From CAKSHP01 sp045590935 (GTDB lineage Bacteria > Bacillota > Clostridia > UBA1381 > UMGS1253): DNA of 9,056 nt. Shown in pieces: positions 6,909 through 9,056 of the stretch. A program made the position numbers and the translations under genes. The DNA is taken from positions 1 to 9,056 of the forward strand of contig JAZNSA010000145.1 of NCBI GenBank assembly GCA_045590935.1. The letters run 5' to 3'. The notes under the pieces are model-generated. The model did not search any database and was not told the DNA's origin. It worked only from the letters and a program-made list of their open reading frames with translations. Within the stretch, counting starts at the first letter, position 1. Every line of letters begins with the position of its first letter.

Positions 6909-6948
6909 GAATATACAAAAATTTTTTCAAGTTCTATTTAAAAATTTA

Positions 6949-7725
6949 TTATTTGACAATATCGCCTACATTTTTTGCTATAAACTTAGGTCTGTATGGG
7001 AAATTATTAATTTCCTCAATCGAAGTAACGCCGCTAAGCACAAGCACAGTATCAACATTCGATTCAATTCCCGCAATAATATCAGTATCCATTCTATCCC
7101 CTATAAATGCAATTTCGTTACTATGGCAATCCAATTTATTTATACCGTGCCTTAGCATAAGCGGATTAGGCTTTCCAACAAAATACGCCTTTTTTCCCGA
7201 TGCAATTTCAATAGGTGAAATAAGCGAGCCTGTAGCAGGCATAATTCCTCTTTCTGTTGGTCCTGTTATATCAGGGTTTGTTCCTATAAGCTTTGCCCCG
7301 TTTCTCACAAGCTCAATTGCCTTTTCAATTTTCTCAAAATTATATGTTCTTGTTTCTCCAACAACTACATAATCAGGATTTATATCATTCATATATATTT
7401 TATGGTCATAAAGAGCTTTTGTCAAAGCAGCCTCACCTATAACATACGCCGTACACCCTGGATTTTGAGAGTTTAAAAACTCAGCAGTTGCCATAGCACT
7501 TGTATAAAAATGGTCTGCCGAAACGCTAAGTCCCATTCTTTCAAGCTTCATACTAAGCTCGTGAGGCGTTCTTTCAGGGCTGTTTGTTAAAAACACAAAT
7601 TTTTTATTATTATCAAGCATCCAATTTACAAACTCCAAAACGCCATCCAAAATTTTATTTCCGTGATATATAACTCCATCCATATCACATATAAATCCGT
7701 CCTTGCACAAAATTTCCTTTATCAT
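6949..7725 (-). CDS. HAD-superfamily class IIA phosphatase, NagD-like
   Basis: This is a probable cytoplasmic sugar- or nucleotide-phosphate phosphatase of the NagD / p-nitrophenylphosphatase group. It has 258 residues, typical for the family. HAD motif I is DMDGVIY (14-20; Asp14 nucleophile, Asp16 acid/base). Motif II is FLTNSP (45-50), motif III Lys185 in VGKPNP, and motif IV GDRMDTD (209-215). The C2-type cap domain lies between motifs II and III (about residues 60-175). The start is ATG at 7725 with GGGGG 7 bases upstream. It lies 77 bases downstream of the PHP gene, with a hairpin between, and about 40 bases upstream of the uraA promoter. NagD of E. coli dephosphorylates UMP among other substrates; whether this one does cannot be seen, so no symbol is given. 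Confidence 0.92.
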   Translation of the reverse strand: MIKEILCKDGFICDMDGVIYHGNKILDGVLEFVNWMLDNNKKFVFLTNSPERTPHELSMKLERMGLSVSADHFYTSAMATAEFLNSQNPGCTAYVIGEAALTKALYDHKIYMNDINPDYVVVGETRTYNFEKIEKAIELVRNGAKLIGTNPDITGPTERGIMPATGSLISPIEIASGKKAYFVGKPNPLMLRHGINKLDCHSNEIAFIGDRMDTDIIAGIESNVDTVLVLSGVTSIEEINNFPYRPKFIAKNVGDIVK

Positions 7726-7773
7726 AATTTATCCCCCTGTTTATTTATTAAACATAAAATTAATTATATATTT

Positions 7774-7790
7774 AAACAGCCATGCTGTTT
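7774..7790 (-). terminator. Weak hairpin between the PHP and HAD genes
   Basis: AAACAGC (7774-7780) and GCTGTTT (7784-7790) form a perfect 7-bp stem with a 3-base loop, 13 bases after the PHP gene stop. On the minus strand it is followed by AAATATATAATT instead of a T run. It is at best an inefficient terminator, so read-through into the HAD gene is possible. Confidence 0.35.
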
Positions 7791-7802
7791 TAACAATCGC
7801 TT

Positions 7803-8801
7803 TTATACCCTATAAGCCTGAGTATTTGCCCTTTTTCCGAATTCATCAATAACGTCGAGCCTGAAATATCCGAAATCGTCCTTTATTTCAAACTCAGCTT
7901 CACACAAAAACTCTCCTTCCTCAGCCGCTTTGCATTTTGAATATCTTCCTTCTGTGGACAAAAGAATCTTTTTTGCCTTACTGCACTTTATTTTAACAAT
8001 ATCGCCATCCAAAACAAGGCTATAAATTTCAGGACCTGTAGAGCTGTAAAAATTTCCGTTTAAAAGTCCATTTATTACATTATCATACGTCAGCGACTCA
8101 CAATTAACCATAACGAAAGCTCCAAACGAATCTATCAGCCCATCTATGTTATGATTATCATCTCCGCACATTGCAAAAATGTTTTTTCCGTCTCTTAAAA
8201 AATCATCAAAAACATTTATATCATACTCATAAATACCGCTCACATTCACAGAGCTGTTATATATTTCAACTCCCCACAAACCCTCGTATTTACCATATTC
8301 ACGATAATTTTCAAGCGACCATCTCGGATGATTATAACTGACAAAAAAACCGTTATCATTCGCTTCCTTTACAATATTATTTATGCACTCCGCTCCGTAA
8401 ACTCTTTTAGTATCTCCAAATTTCTCAATATTTGTCTTTAAATCTTTCTCGTTAGAATAATGGTCAGCAGTTGAGCAATACAACAAAGAATTTTCATTAT
8501 GTTGGTCTTTTGCGTATAAATTCAAATGACAAACCTTCATTTTCAGATTTTTCAAAGTAGATTGCTCGGCAAATTCTTTTATTGCATACTCCGCACTTGT
8601 TATCGTAATAAAATTTTCATCATCAAGATATGAATTATCACGCACAGCCTCGTGGTCTGTAATCGCTAAAAAGCTATACCCCTTATCCTTATATACCTTC
8701 TTTAACTCCTCGGGCGTATATTTTCCGTCCGACTTTGTACTATGACAATGCATATTCCCCTTAAAAAACTTTTTTCCCTCATCAAGTAAAATTTTTTTCA
8801 T
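7803..8801 (-). CDS. PHP-domain metallo-phosphoesterase, CehA/McbA-like
   Basis: This is a probable metal-dependent phosphoesterase of 332 residues. PHP metal ligands are visible in order: His18 and His20 with Asp25 (HCHSTKSDG), Asp49-His50 (ITDHE), Glu71, His92, His158 (NHPRW), and Asp214/Asp215 with His217 (CGDDNH). After the PHP barrel, the FYSSTGPEIYSLVLDG segment (251-266) and a beta-rich tail (about 255-332) are like those in CehA/McbA-type proteins. There is no signal peptide, so it should be cytoplasmic. The start is ATG at 8801; AAGGA lies 12 bases upstream, rather far but the only good site. It is not the polymerase-associated PHP nor HisK. The substrate is unknown; the neighbouring HAD phosphatase may be cotranscribed. 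Confidence 0.85.
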   Translation of the reverse strand: MKKILLDEGKKFFKGNMHCHSTKSDGKYTPEELKKVYKDKGYSFLAITDHEAVRDNSYLDDENFITITSAEYAIKEFAEQSTLKNLKMKVCHLNLYAKDQHNENSLLYCSTADHYSNEKDLKTNIEKFGDTKRVYGAECINNIVKEANDNGFFVSYNHPRWSLENYREYGKYEGLWGVEIYNSSVNVSGIYEYDINVFDDFLRDGKNIFAMCGDDNHNIDGLIDSFGAFVMVNCESLTYDNVINGLLNGNFYSSTGPEIYSLVLDGDIVKIKCSKAKKILLSTEGRYSKCKAAEEGEFLCEAEFEIKDDFGYFRLDVIDEFGKRANTQAYRV

Positions 8802-8840
8802 TTATTTATACACTTCCTTTGCAAATATAAATCAATCAAT

Positions 8841-8918
8841 TTTGTTGCAAATCGGGGCTATAGCATTTTTTTGCTATAGCCCCCCAAAAACTAATTACAA
8901 GCTCATTTTCGCAACAAA
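8841..8918. repeat. Nested inverted repeat with a perfect 12-bp hairpin
   Basis: GGGGCTATAGCA (8854-8865) and TGCTATAGCCCC (8872-8883) form a perfect 12-bp stem with a six-T loop. It is enclosed by a second perfect pair, TTTGTTGC (8841-8848) and GCAACAAA (8911-8918). It lies downstream of the acyl-CoA synthetase stop, where a terminator is expected. Neither strand has a T run after the stem, so it is not a standard rho-independent terminator. It could be a terminator using other factors, a small mobile repeat or a structured RNA end. Confidence 0.7.
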
Positions 8919-8958
8919 GCTTAACGGTTATTTTGCTATTAAACTTTACTTATAAAAA

Positions 8959-9056
8959 TTATTTATCGGTATCCCTAAGCTCAACACGTCTGATTTTTCC
9001 GCTTATTGTTTTTGGAAGTTCGTCCATAAATTCAACAATTCTCGGATATTTGTACG
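8959..9056 (-). CDS. AMP-forming acyl-CoA synthetase, C-terminal end (partial)
   Basis: Only the last 32 codons are in the window; the gene continues beyond the right edge. The translated end contains YKYPRIVEF, then ELPKTISGKIRRVELR, then a TAA stop at 8959-8961. The PKTxSGKIxR motif is the C-terminal signature of the adenylate-forming acetyl- / medium-chain acyl-CoA synthetase family. Its lysine is catalytic for adenylation and is a known acetylation site in Acs. The enzyme would activate a carboxylic acid with ATP and CoA, through an acyl-AMP. The KYPRIVEF wording is nearer to the medium-chain acyl-CoA ligase type than to classical Acs, but the fragment is too short to decide the substrate. 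Confidence 0.88.
   Translation of the reverse strand, partial: YKYPRIVEFMDELPKTISGKIRRVELRDTDK

Noticed and set aside
6847..6930. A 28-residue N-terminal extension of the uracil permease
   Set aside because: The strong GGGGGAGG site and family N-terminus fit the inner ATG at 6846, and the promoter lies within the would-be extension.
6909..6948. A possible terminator after the HAD phosphatase
   Set aside because: Only an A/T-only pairing with a long loop is present; it has no GC in the stem and is not convincing.
8802..8850. A possible promoter for the PHP gene (TTGCAA and TATATT)
   Set aside because: The spacing is 15 bases and the -35 box matches only four of six positions, so it is not distinguishable from AT-rich background.

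Overview
The window is AT-rich and carries strong Shine-Dalgarno sites, a clostridial-type spoIIIA sporulation cluster and an AMP-forming acyl-CoA synthetase tail. It most likely comes from an endospore-forming member of the Clostridia (Bacillota), perhaps a gut lineage. TGA is used as a stop, so the standard bacterial code fits. Almost all genes lie on the minus strand; the only plus-strand gene is a broken fragment at the left edge.

Layout from right to left, the direction of transcription: the last 32 codons of an acyl-CoA synthetase (8959-9056); a 157-base gap with a perfect 12-bp hairpin nested inside a second inverted repeat; a CehA/McbA-type PHP metallo-phosphoesterase (7803-8801); a NagD-like HAD phosphatase (6949-7725); a promoter followed by uraA and upp, which import uracil and convert it to UMP, closed by a rho-independent terminator (4789-4819); a copy of a hairpin-rich repeat that looks like a dispersed element (about 4528-4740); a candidate sigma-E promoter (4483-4511); and then spoIIIAA-AB-AC-AD-AE-AF-AG as one tightly packed operon (222-4451).

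The seven SpoIIIA proteins form most of the engulfment-stage channel in the outer forespore membrane: an ATPase (AA), a GspF-like protein (AB), small membrane subunits (AC, AD), a polytopic membrane protein (AE) and ring-forming proteins (AF, AG). The usual eighth gene, spoIIIAH, is not where it should be. Instead, just past the spoIIIAG stop there is the C-terminal part of a family 2 glycosyltransferase on the opposite strand. It is cut off soon after its QxxRW motif and its reading frame runs antisense into spoIIIAG. This sharp junction is either a real rearrangement or an assembly chimera, and it is the most notable anomaly here.

Apart from that junction, the repeat and the 8841-8918 inverted repeat, the genes belong to known families in ordinary arrangements. 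I did not find a convincing undescribed system.
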